From: Candidatus Adiutrix sp.
GTDB lineage: Bacteria > Desulfobacterota > Desulfarculia > Adiutricales > Adiutricaceae
Length of the DNA stretch: 12,633 nucleotides
Direction of reading: 5' to 3'
Assembly: GCA_031273445.1 (NCBI GenBank)
Contig: JAISRV010000331.1
Span: 1-12,633 of the forward strand
The position numbers were made by a program, and so were the translations under genes. How positions within the stretch are numbered: the stretch's first letter is position 1; each line of letters begins with the position of its first letter. Positions 7,246 to 12,633 of this stretch are shown one piece after another. The notes under the pieces were generated by a model. It saw only the letters and a list, made by a program, of their open reading frames with translations. It was not told where the DNA came from and did not search any database.

Positions 7246-8634
7246 ATGTATAAATCTTCCACGGAAATTAAAGTCGGACTGTTCGTCCTGGCGGCCATAG
7301 GCGTTTTGATCTGGATGGCGGTGCGCCTGGGCGGCTTAAGTATATCTTCTCACGACACTTACAGGGTGTCCGCTATTTTTCCTTCGGCTCTGGGCCTGAA
7401 ACAGGGCGTGGCCGTGGAAGTGGCGGGCATCCAGGTCGGGTCGGTGGCTCAGATTGAACTTTATGACAACCATCAGGCCAGGGTGGTCATGGCCATACGC
7501 CAGGGCATTCTTTTGCCCCAGGACAGCGCCGCCTACATCCGCGCCTCCGGCGTTTTGGGAGATAAATACGTGGAACTGGTCCCCGGGGGCCCCACCTCGG
7601 CCAAACTGGAGGACAACGGCGTCATCGCCAACGCCCGGGCTTCGGCCGACATATCTGAACTTATGGAAAAATTGGGTGAAATCGCTGAAGATATTAAAAA
7701 AATAACATCACCGCTGGCCGAAGGCAACCTTGGCGAAGACGTGCGCGACATGGTCGTAAATTTGAGGGATATGAGCCAGCGCTTGGACGGCATCGTCAAA
7801 ACCAACGAAAGCGGACTTAAAGAGACCCTGGATTCTCTCAAAATCGCCATGGAGAACCTCAAAGACATAACTGAAAAGATAAATGCCGGTGAAGGCTCCC
7901 TTGGGCGTCTGGTCAATGACGACAGCACCGTCCGCGAACTCAACGCCTCCCTGGCCGCCCTTAGAAACATCAGCGGCAAAATAAGTTCCGGCGAAGGCAC
8001 CTTGGGGCGTCTGGTCAATGACGACTCCACAATCGACAAAATTGACCAAGCCCTCTCAGGCATAAACAACTACTTGGAAAAAGAAGATAAGTTCAAAGTA
8101 TTTGTTGAATATCGCACCGCCTACCAGACCCGCCATAACTATATGAAGAGCACCCTAAATATTCGCCTGCAGCCGGCGCCGGATCGATATTACCTTCTGG
8201 GCGTCTCAGGCGATTATTTCGGCCGCTATAAGCGTAACGACTACGCCCTGACCTCCGGCGGCCTGACTCTGAATCAACGCGAAGAAAAATGGGAACGCGA
8301 CAAGCTCAAATTCAACGCCCAGATCGCCAGGCGCTATTACGATCTGGTTTTGCGCGGCGGTTTGATCGAATCAGGAGCCGGCTTTGGCGTGGACTATTAC
8401 TTGGAGGAAGACAACCTCCGGCTGACCTTTGAAATGTTCAGCGGCGATTTCGACCATAATCCGCATCTGCGCGCTGAGCTAAGCTACAATATTTGGAAGA
8501 TATTCTACATTTCCCTCGGCTATGACGACTTTATAAGCGATCAGCATCGCGCCACCCCCTTCATCGGGCTAGGCATACAGTTCAGCGACGATGACCTGAA
8601 ATACCTTTTAAGCGGCGCCTCGTCAGTTCTCTGA
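7246..8634 (+). CDS. mlaD: MlaD-type MCE protein with C-terminal beta-barrel-like domain
   Basis: Substrate-binding MCE component of the transporter. The 462 residues far exceed the roughly 180 of E. coli MlaD. An uncleaved N-terminal anchor (about 8-28, VGLFVLAAIGVLIWMAV) leads to one MCE domain (about 38-115) with VEVAGIQVGSVAQIEL and IRASGVLGDKYVELVPGG. Residues 120-275 are a long helical, coiled-coil-like stalk that includes two copies of GEGxLGRLVNDDST. From about residue 278 the sequence changes to alternating short strands rich in Tyr and polar turns (FVEYRTAYQTRHNY, LRAELSYNIWKIFYISLGYDD, FIGLGIQFSDDD), which reads as an outer-membrane beta-barrel. Such a protein could span from inner to outer membrane. 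The ribosome site AGGTGA (7234-7239) is six bases before the ATG. The barrel is predicted by eye from strand pattern. Confidence 0.92.
   Translation: MYKSSTEIKVGLFVLAAIGVLIWMAVRLGGLSISSHDTYRVSAIFPSALGLKQGVAVEVAGIQVGSVAQIELYDNHQARVVMAIRQGILLPQDSAAYIRASGVLGDKYVELVPGGPTSAKLEDNGVIANARASADISELMEKLGEIAEDIKKITSPLAEGNLGEDVRDMVVNLRDMSQRLDGIVKTNESGLKETLDSLKIAMENLKDITEKINAGEGSLGRLVNDDSTVRELNASLAALRNISGKISSGEGTLGRLVNDDSTIDKIDQALSGINNYLEKEDKFKVFVEYRTAYQTRHNYMKSTLNIRLQPAPDRYYLLGVSGDYFGRYKRNDYALTSGGLTLNQREEKWERDKLKFNAQIARRYYDLVLRGGLIESGAGFGVDYYLEEDNLRLTFEMFSGDFDHNPHLRAELSYNIWKIFYISLGYDDFISDQHRATPFIGLGIQFSDDDLKYLLSGASSVL
7888..8031 (+). repeat. Two 14-residue direct repeats inside the MlaD stalk
   Basis: GEGSLGRLVNDDST (residues 215-228) and GEGTLGRLVNDDST (249-262) are spaced 34 residues apart. 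The DNA copies start at 7888 and 7990 and differ at several synonymous sites, so the repeat is kept at the protein level rather than being a very recent duplication. The motif is known from longer MCE proteins, where it lies in the helical region after the MCE domain. Confidence 0.8.
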
Positions 8635-8657
8635 CGACATTCCGCCTTTAGAGACAA

Positions 8658-8683
8658 CGCCCCTACGGCAGGGCGCGTTTCAA
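8658..8683 (+). terminator. Weak stem-loop after mlaD, possible terminator
   Basis: CGCCC (8658-8662) pairs with GGGCG (8671-8675) around an 8-base loop, followed by CGTTTC. The stem is short and the T run is only three bases, so intrinsic termination is uncertain. Confidence 0.25.
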
Positions 8684-8753
8684 AAAAATATTGAACCAAA
8701 TGCCAGAGGTATGATACAGTATCCACAAAACTGGATAACGACAAGAGAGCTTC

Positions 8754-8769
8754 CGAACAAGCGAACAAG
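8754..8769. repeat. Tandem CGAACAAG repeat within an inverted repeat
   Basis: Two adjacent exact copies of CGAACAAG (8754-8761 and 8762-8769). They are flanked by GAGCTT (8747-8752) and its reverse complement AAGCTC (8767-8772). It could be a binding-site pair or part of an RNA fold; function unknown. Confidence 0.5.
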
Positions 8770-8799
8770 CTCCCCAATTCGGCACGGCAAAGCGTCATA

Positions 8800-8827
8800 A
8801 AGCATTGACTCATAAAATTCAATGCTT
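8800..8827. repeat. Perfect 9-bp inverted repeat upstream of the HD-GYP gene
   Basis: AAGCATTGA (8800-8808) and TCAATGCTT (8819-8827) are exact reverse complements separated by 10 AT-rich bases. The centre-to-centre spacing of about 19 bases fits a dimeric regulator bound on one DNA face. It also contains the TTGACT hexamer that could serve as a -35 box. It lacks a following T run, so it is not an obvious terminator. Confidence 0.5.
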
Positions 8828-8832
8828 AATTT

Positions 8833-8878
8833 AGCGAGGCAGGCGGTTTTCAATGCCTCCGCATATTTTAAGTAGTAA
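8833..8878 (+). promoter_or_regulatory. Shared upstream hairpin element, copy 1
   Basis: AGCGAGGC (8833-8840), 16 bases, then CTCCGCA (8857-8863) and an AT-rich tail. The same blocks with identical spacing occur at 10155-10200. As RNA, GCG (8834-8836) pairs with CGC (8860-8862), C8859 is bulged, and AGGCA (8837-8841) pairs with TGCCT (8854-8858). It ends about 60 bases before the ATG at 8939. It may be an untranslated-leader structure or a protein site. Confidence 0.5.
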
Positions 8879-8938
8879 AACCAAAACGCACGACGACGCG
8901 GGCCCGGCCCGACCGCCGATAAAAGACCAGAAAAAAAT

Positions 8939-10126
8939 ATGACGCCAATCAAGACCGACATATACGCCCTCACGCCCAAAAACATGCCGGACAAGACGCA
9001 GAAAGTCATGGTGGTGGATGACGAGCTCCTGAATCTGAAGCTTATTGCGGCCATGCTTAAACCTCAAGGCTATGAAGTCATGTTGGCCAATAACGGCGCG
9101 GAATGCTTAGCGATGGTCAATGAAAATCCGCCTGATCTTATTCTGATGGACATCATGATGCCCAACATGAACGGCTTTGAAGTCGTAACTAGGCTTAAAA
9201 GCTTGGAGCATCTCGCCCTGATTCCCATTGTCATGGTCACGGCTCTTCAGGATATAGGCGACCGCGTCAAGGCTCTGGAAGTCGGGGCTGACGATTTTCT
9301 GACCAAGCCGGTGGACCGCATGGAACTTCAAGCCAGAGTTCGTTCCCTTCTGAAAGTCAAAGCCTATAATGATCATATGGTCAATTATCGCCAAGAGCTT
9401 GAGAGCGAAGTGGCCAAACAGACGCTGGAGTTGAAGAACGCCAGCTTAAAAATCGCCGAGGCCCACGCCAAACTGCGCGACGCCTCTCTTGAAACCATAT
9501 TCCGGCTGGCCCGGGCCGCGGAATATAAAGATGAGGACACCGGCAACCACATAATCAGCATGAGCCGCATTTCCGCGCTCATCGCCGAGCGTATGGGACT
9601 CGGTTCCGTGGTGGTGGAGCGTATTCTCTACGCCTCCCCCATGCATGACATCGGCAAAATAGGCATACCAGACCGCATTTTGCTGAAAAACGGCCCGTTA
9701 AATGATGAGGAATGGGCCAATATGCGTATGCACACTATTTTCGGCGGCCAGATACTTGAGGGATCAAAGATCGGTTTTCTGCGCTTGGGAGAAATCATCG
9801 CCCTCACCCATCATGAAAAATGGGATGGCTCCGGTTACCCCAACGGCCTGTCCGGAACCCGGATTCCGTTGGCGGGGCGCATTGTGGCCGTAGCCGACGT
9901 CTTTGACGCGCTCATGTCCAAACGCCCGTATAAACCAGCCCTGACCGTAGAGCAGACGGTAGACATTATTCGCGCCGGACGCGACACCCACTTCGACCCG
10001 GCGGTAGTGGACGTCTTCTTCGCTTCCTTGAACGACATCATCAAGCTATGGCAAAACGCTCAATCTGAACAGCATCCTGTTCTGGAACAAACCAGCCACA
10101 ACCTCGACACCATCCACCTTTTATAG
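8939..10126 (+). CDS. RpfG-like response regulator with HD-GYP c-di-GMP phosphodiesterase domain
   Basis: Cytoplasmic two-component output protein of 395 residues. The receiver domain (about 20-140) has acidic pair D27-D28 in MVVDDE, phosphoacceptor D71 in LILMDIMMPN, switch Thr101 and Lys123 in TKP. A coiled-coil-like linker (about 145-182) joins it to the HD-GYP domain. That domain carries the metal site HD 236-237 in SPMHDIGKIGIPD, HHEKWDGSGYPNG (291-303) and VADVFDALMSKRPYKP. All hallmark residues of active HD-GYP c-di-GMP phosphodiesterases are present, so activity is expected. The last 25 residues are not recognised. The start may be ATG 8939 or ATG 8984 (MPDKTQKVMVVDD, nearer the usual receiver start); neither has a strong ribosome site. 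No sensor kinase gene is next to it. Confidence 0.93.
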   Translation: MTPIKTDIYALTPKNMPDKTQKVMVVDDELLNLKLIAAMLKPQGYEVMLANNGAECLAMVNENPPDLILMDIMMPNMNGFEVVTRLKSLEHLALIPIVMVTALQDIGDRVKALEVGADDFLTKPVDRMELQARVRSLLKVKAYNDHMVNYRQELESEVAKQTLELKNASLKIAEAHAKLRDASLETIFRLARAAEYKDEDTGNHIISMSRISALIAERMGLGSVVVERILYASPMHDIGKIGIPDRILLKNGPLNDEEWANMRMHTIFGGQILEGSKIGFLRLGEIIALTHHEKWDGSGYPNGLSGTRIPLAGRIVAVADVFDALMSKRPYKPALTVEQTVDIIRAGRDTHFDPAVVDVFFASLNDIIKLWQNAQSEQHPVLEQTSHNLDTIHLL

Positions 10127-10154
10127 CTGAGGATAGCCCCCATGTTAAAGGGCA

Positions 10155-10200
10155 AGCGAGGCGGTTGGTTGAGCGAGTCTCCGCAAATTTAACTAATAAA
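10155..10200 (+). promoter_or_regulatory. Shared upstream hairpin element, copy 2
   Basis: AGCGAGGC (10155-10162), 16 bases, then CTCCGCA (10179-10185) and an AT-rich tail (ATTTAACTAATAAA) close to that of copy 1. The stem is kept: GCG (10156-10158) with CGC (10182-10184), C10181 bulged, AGGC (10159-10162) with GTCT (10177-10180), where a G-C pair of copy 1 becomes G-U. It ends about 64 bases before the ATG at 10264. TTGAGC (10169-10174), 17 bases, ACTAAT (10192-10197) inside it might be a weak promoter. Confidence 0.5.
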
Positions 10201-10252
10201 TTAAATGAAAATTCAGGAAAACAACCTAGCGTTCACTTTAAAATGGCGCATA

Positions 10253-10258
10253 GAGGAG
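10253..10258 (+). promoter_or_regulatory. Strong ribosome binding site that sets the phosphatase start
   Basis: GAGGAG lies five bases before the ATG at 10264. It shows that translation begins there rather than at the in-frame GTG at 10165, whose extra 33 residues match nothing in the family. Confidence 0.85.
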
Positions 10259-10263
10259 TTTTT

Positions 10264-10938
10264 ATGACCGCAGACAGGCCCTTACGTCTTTTTTTTCTGC
10301 GACATGGGCAAACGGAAAACTTCGACAACCCTCCCTTCAATGGCTGGCGCGACGCCCCGTTGACTCAGGAGGGACGCCGCCAATTGGAAACAGCGGCTGA
10401 CGCTCTGGCCCCGATCAGGTTCGACGCGATTTATTCCAGCGATTTAAGCCGGGCCGTCTATGGCGGACGACAAATCGCCTACCGCTCCGGCGGCGCGCTT
10501 ATCCAGGACGCAAAATGGCGCGAAATGCATTTCGGCAAATGGGAAGGCTGGAATTACAGCCAAATCGCGGCAGATGACCGCGAGTTGATTAAAAAATTAT
10601 TCAGCGCCGAAGGCGTCGAGACAGCCTTCCCCGGCGGCGGGGAAAGCACCGGCGAGTTTTACAGGCGCGTCAGCCGGGCGCTTAATGAACTTCTGGCCGC
10701 GCACCCGGACGGCGGCCGGGTGGCCTTGGTGGCGCATGGCGGCGTCTGCAAATCCCTGTGGAGCCATCTTTTACGAGTGCCGCCGGAACTGGGCTGGTCC
10801 ATACGCCAGGATTTCGCCTGCCTGAATGTGGCCGACATTTATTCCAACGGACGGCAATGCATAGCCCACCTGATTAACGGCTATCTGGGGCCGGAAGGCT
10901 ATTATAAATCCGGCCCGGGTTTTGACCGCTTAAAGTAG
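10264..10938 (+). CDS. Histidine phosphatase family protein (phosphoglycerate mutase/CobC-like)
   Basis: A 224-residue phosphatase of the RHG superfamily, probably cytoplasmic. The catalytic phospho-histidine is H14 in FFLRHGQTEN. The other core residues are R13, R63 in YSSDLSRA, E87 in WREMHFGKWEG and H158 in LVAHGG. FPGGGES (122-128) is a typical family signature. FGKWEG after the Glu is common in alpha-ribazole phosphatase (CobC) and broad-specificity phosphatases, so the substrate is uncertain, and no cobalamin genes are near. It lies 137 bases after the HD-GYP gene, behind copy 2 of the shared hairpin element, and is followed by a clear intrinsic terminator. It may form its own transcript or be read with the upstream gene. 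Confidence 0.9.
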   Translation: MTADRPLRLFFLRHGQTENFDNPPFNGWRDAPLTQEGRRQLETAADALAPIRFDAIYSSDLSRAVYGGRQIAYRSGGALIQDAKWREMHFGKWEGWNYSQIAADDRELIKKLFSAEGVETAFPGGGESTGEFYRRVSRALNELLAAHPDGGRVALVAHGGVCKSLWSHLLRVPPELGWSIRQDFACLNVADIYSNGRQCIAHLINGYLGPEGYYKSGPGFDRLK

Positions 10939-10953
10939 GCCGGCTTAAATCCG

Positions 10954-10991
10954 ACGGCGCTTTCGCTCTTCGCCCCACGCCGTTTTTTTTT
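10954..10991 (+). terminator. Rho-independent terminator after the phosphatase gene
   Basis: ACGGCG (10954-10959) pairs with CGCCGT (10978-10983) around an 18-base loop, with an alternative inner pairing GGCG/CGCC. It is followed by a run of nine T (10983-10991). It begins 15 bases after the phosphatase stop codon and ends 17 bases before the opgH ATG. Confidence 0.75.
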
Positions 10992-11008
10992 AGAGACAGG
11001 TTCCTAAA

Positions 11009-12633
11009 ATGACGACCGATTATTATCGCAACTGGCCGAAAACAGCTTCACGGCGGCAGTTTATTTTCATGGCCCTCACCGCCGGTCCGACCGTTCTGGC
11101 CGCTTTTCTTATGGCCCAGACTCTGCCGGGCCGCGGCAATAACCCGCTTGAAATAGCCATAATAATCGTCTTCGCCATCCTCTTCGGCGGCATCGCCCAA
11201 GGGTTCTGGCTCAGTTTTTTCGGCCTGATCACACTCGCCCGGCGCGCCGACCCAGAAACCATCAGCCGCTGCCTCAAAAATGAAGCCGACCTTCCAGATC
11301 AGACGCCTCTAAGCGGCCGCCCCACCGCCGTTCTGGTTCCCATATGCCAGGAAGACATCGTGAGAGTAATGGCCGGAGTGGCGGCCATATATGAATCGCT
11401 CGACCGAACCGGACAATTGCCGCATTTCGAATTTTTCATCCTGTCCGATTCCAGAAGCCCGGATCTTTGGGTGGAAGAGGAAACGGTCTGGGCCGCCTTT
11501 ACTGAAAAACTGGGCGCCGCCGGGCGCATCCACTATCGCCGCCGCCGGGTCAACCTCAAGCGCAAAAGCGGCAACATAGCCGATTTCTGCCGCCGTTGGG
11601 GCGCCGACTTCGAATTTATGATCGTTCTAGACGCCGACAGCGTCATGAGCGGCCGGACGCTGGTCGACCTCGCCCGCCTTATGATCAAGCGGCCCAAAGT
11701 CGGCTTGATCCAAACCGTGCCCGTCGCCGTCATGAAGACCAGCCCCCTGGCCCGTCTGCAGCAGTTCTGCGGTCAGGCCTACGGTCCCTTGTTCTCCGCC
11801 GGGCTCAACTGGCTTCTTCTGGGCGGGGCCATATTCTGGGGTCACAACGCCATTATCAGAATCCGGCCGTTTATGGAGCACTGCGGTCTGCCCCGGCTAT
11901 CAGGGCTGGGGCCTTTGGGCGGCGACATCATGAGCCATGATTTCGTGGAGTCGGCCCTTTTGAAGAGGGCCGGCTGGGAGGTCTGGCTGGCCTACGACCT
12001 GGAGGGTAGCTACGAGGAAGTGCCGACAACGCTTCTGGACGAATTGAAGCGCGACCAACGCTGGTGCCAGGGAAACTTGCAACACCTGAAAGTTCTGTGG
12101 GCCAACGGGTTGTCCCTGACCCAGCGGCTGTTGTTTCTTAACGGCGCCTTTTCCTACCTCTCCGCCTTTTTCTGGTTCATCGCCCTCATCCTCTCCAGTC
12201 TCGAAGCCTCGCTCATAGGTCTTACGGCCCACAATTATTTCCCGACCATGGGCCTGTTTCCCCAATGGCCGACCTGGACCGGGCAATGGACCGTCGTGCT
12301 TCTGTGCGCCACGGCCTTGTTTCTATTCGCGCCGAAAGCCATGGCCCTGGGGCTGATGCTGACCAAAGGCGACAGCCGCGGTTTCGGAGGCAGAACGCGC
12401 CTTCTGGCCGGCATCGTTGCGGAGACGGTCTTTTCCAGCATTACAGCGCCGATCAGGATGCTGTTTCACTCCAAGGTGGCGGTTCTCACTTTTATGGGCT
12501 CTTCCGCCGGCTGGAAAAGCCAGAACCGGGCCGACCGGGCCGTACCCTTAAAGGAAGCGTTGCGCTTTCATGGCGGCGGCATGCTTCTGGCCTTAACCTG
12601 GGCCGCCCTGCTCATAAAAAGCAACCCCTCATT
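11009..12633 (+). CDS. opgH: Glucans biosynthesis glucosyltransferase OpgH (MdoH), 3' end cut by window edge
   Basis: Inner-membrane processive GT2 enzyme that makes the beta-1,2-glucan backbone of osmoregulated periplasmic glucans from UDP-glucose. The first 541 codons are present with no stop. Two N-terminal membrane spans (about 18-38 and 47-75) precede the cytoplasmic catalytic domain: TAVLVPICQED (106-116), FFILSDSRSPD, RRRRVNLKRKSGNIADFCRR, VLDADS with D208 and D210, WGHNAIIR, SHDFVE with D311, and QRWCQGNL with QRW 350-352. These fit the D,D,D,QxxRW pattern and closely resemble E. coli OpgH. Further membrane spans follow from about residue 370. The N-terminus is much shorter than in E. 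coli. ATG 11009 has ACAGG at 10996-11000. opgG, the usual upstream partner, is not present before it. Confidence 0.94.
   Translation, partial: MTTDYYRNWPKTASRRQFIFMALTAGPTVLAAFLMAQTLPGRGNNPLEIAIIIVFAILFGGIAQGFWLSFFGLITLARRADPETISRCLKNEADLPDQTPLSGRPTAVLVPICQEDIVRVMAGVAAIYESLDRTGQLPHFEFFILSDSRSPDLWVEEETVWAAFTEKLGAAGRIHYRRRRVNLKRKSGNIADFCRRWGADFEFMIVLDADSVMSGRTLVDLARLMIKRPKVGLIQTVPVAVMKTSPLARLQQFCGQAYGPLFSAGLNWLLLGGAIFWGHNAIIRIRPFMEHCGLPRLSGLGPLGGDIMSHDFVESALLKRAGWEVWLAYDLEGSYEEVPTTLLDELKRDQRWCQGNLQHLKVLWANGLSLTQRLLFLNGAFSYLSAFFWFIALILSSLEASLIGLTAHNYFPTMGLFPQWPTWTGQWTVVLLCATALFLFAPKAMALGLMLTKGDSRGFGGRTRLLAGIVAETVFSSITAPIRMLFHSKVAVLTFMGSSAGWKSQNRADRAVPLKEALRFHGGGMLLALTWAALLIKSNPS

Larger units (their letters stand above)
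8635..8938. other. 304-bp intergenic region rich in inverted repeats
   Basis: No convincing gene is seen; open frames here lack ribosome sites and family resemblance. It holds a weak terminator-like stem-loop after mlaD (8658-8675), GATACAGTATC (8713-8723, a 5-bp palindrome around one base), tandem CGAACAAG copies (8754-8769) within a GAGCTT/AAGCTC inverted repeat (8747-8772), a perfect 9-bp inverted repeat (8800-8827), and the element shared with the next intergenic region (8833-8878). A TTGACT hexamer (8805-8810) could be a -35 box but has no good -10 box at 17 bases. An unannotated small RNA or a regulated leader is possible. Confidence 0.6.

Noticed and set aside
7533..8069. 178-residue open frame on the minus strand opposite mlaD
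   Set aside because: Low-complexity, Ser/Leu/Arg-rich mirror of the MCE gene; no support.
8833..8878. c-di-GMP riboswitch (GEMM) before the HD-GYP gene
   Set aside because: The conserved GEMM sequence blocks and the two-helix layout are not seen; only a single short hairpin is present.
8541..9067. Several short minus-strand frames around 8541-9067
   Set aside because: They overlap mlaD, the repeat-rich intergenic region or the response regulator, and show no ribosome site or domain.
10165..10263. N-terminal extension of the histidine phosphatase from GTG 10165
   Set aside because: GAGGAG just before ATG 10264 marks the true start, and the extension overlaps the shared hairpin element.

Overview
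The window (about 54% GC by eye) reads as chromosomal DNA of a diderm (Gram-negative) bacterium. The gene content suggests a Desulfobacterota/deltaproteobacterium-like lineage: an MlaE-MlaF-MlaD operon whose MlaD carries a C-terminal beta-barrel-like domain, an RpfG-type HD-GYP response regulator, and an osmoregulated periplasmic glucan synthase (OpgH). The lineage is an inference from gene content and protein style, not from a marker gene. I found no rRNA, tRNA, CRISPR, transposase or phage gene.

Left part (1-5412, minus strand): four closely packed genes that look like one operon, read right to left from a good sigma70-like promoter at 5479-5507. They are a B12-binding-type radical SAM enzyme with extra C-terminal domains, a protein joining a CBS-like pair to a SAM-dependent methyltransferase, a family 2 glycosyltransferase with a TPR-like tail, and a GT8-like glycosyltransferase that runs off the left edge. 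Two sugar transferases beside two SAM-using enzymes suggest the building and modification (perhaps C- or O-methylation) of a surface glycan or glycoprotein. No substrate can be read from the sequence.

Middle (5413-8634): a divergent control region of about 260 bp with back-to-back promoters flanking a perfect 12-bp palindrome, then mlaE-mlaF-mlaD on the plus strand with gaps of 10 and 11 bp. The set encodes a lipid transporter: inner-membrane permease, cytoplasmic ATPase, and an MCE protein that may reach the outer membrane through its own barrel domain.

Right part (8635-12633, plus strand): a 304-bp intergenic stretch rich in inverted repeats, the HD-GYP response regulator (predicted c-di-GMP phosphodiesterase), a histidine-phosphatase-family enzyme, a strong intrinsic terminator, and the first 541 codons of opgH. 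A matching element of about 45 bp with a conserved potential hairpin lies 80-odd bases before the starts of both the response regulator and the phosphatase.

Taken together the window is rich in cell-envelope functions: glycan building and modification, phospholipid transport, periplasmic glucan synthesis and c-di-GMP signalling. The most notable items are the barrel-fused MlaD, the unusual radical SAM/CBS-methyltransferase/glycosyltransferase operon, and the paired upstream hairpin element.
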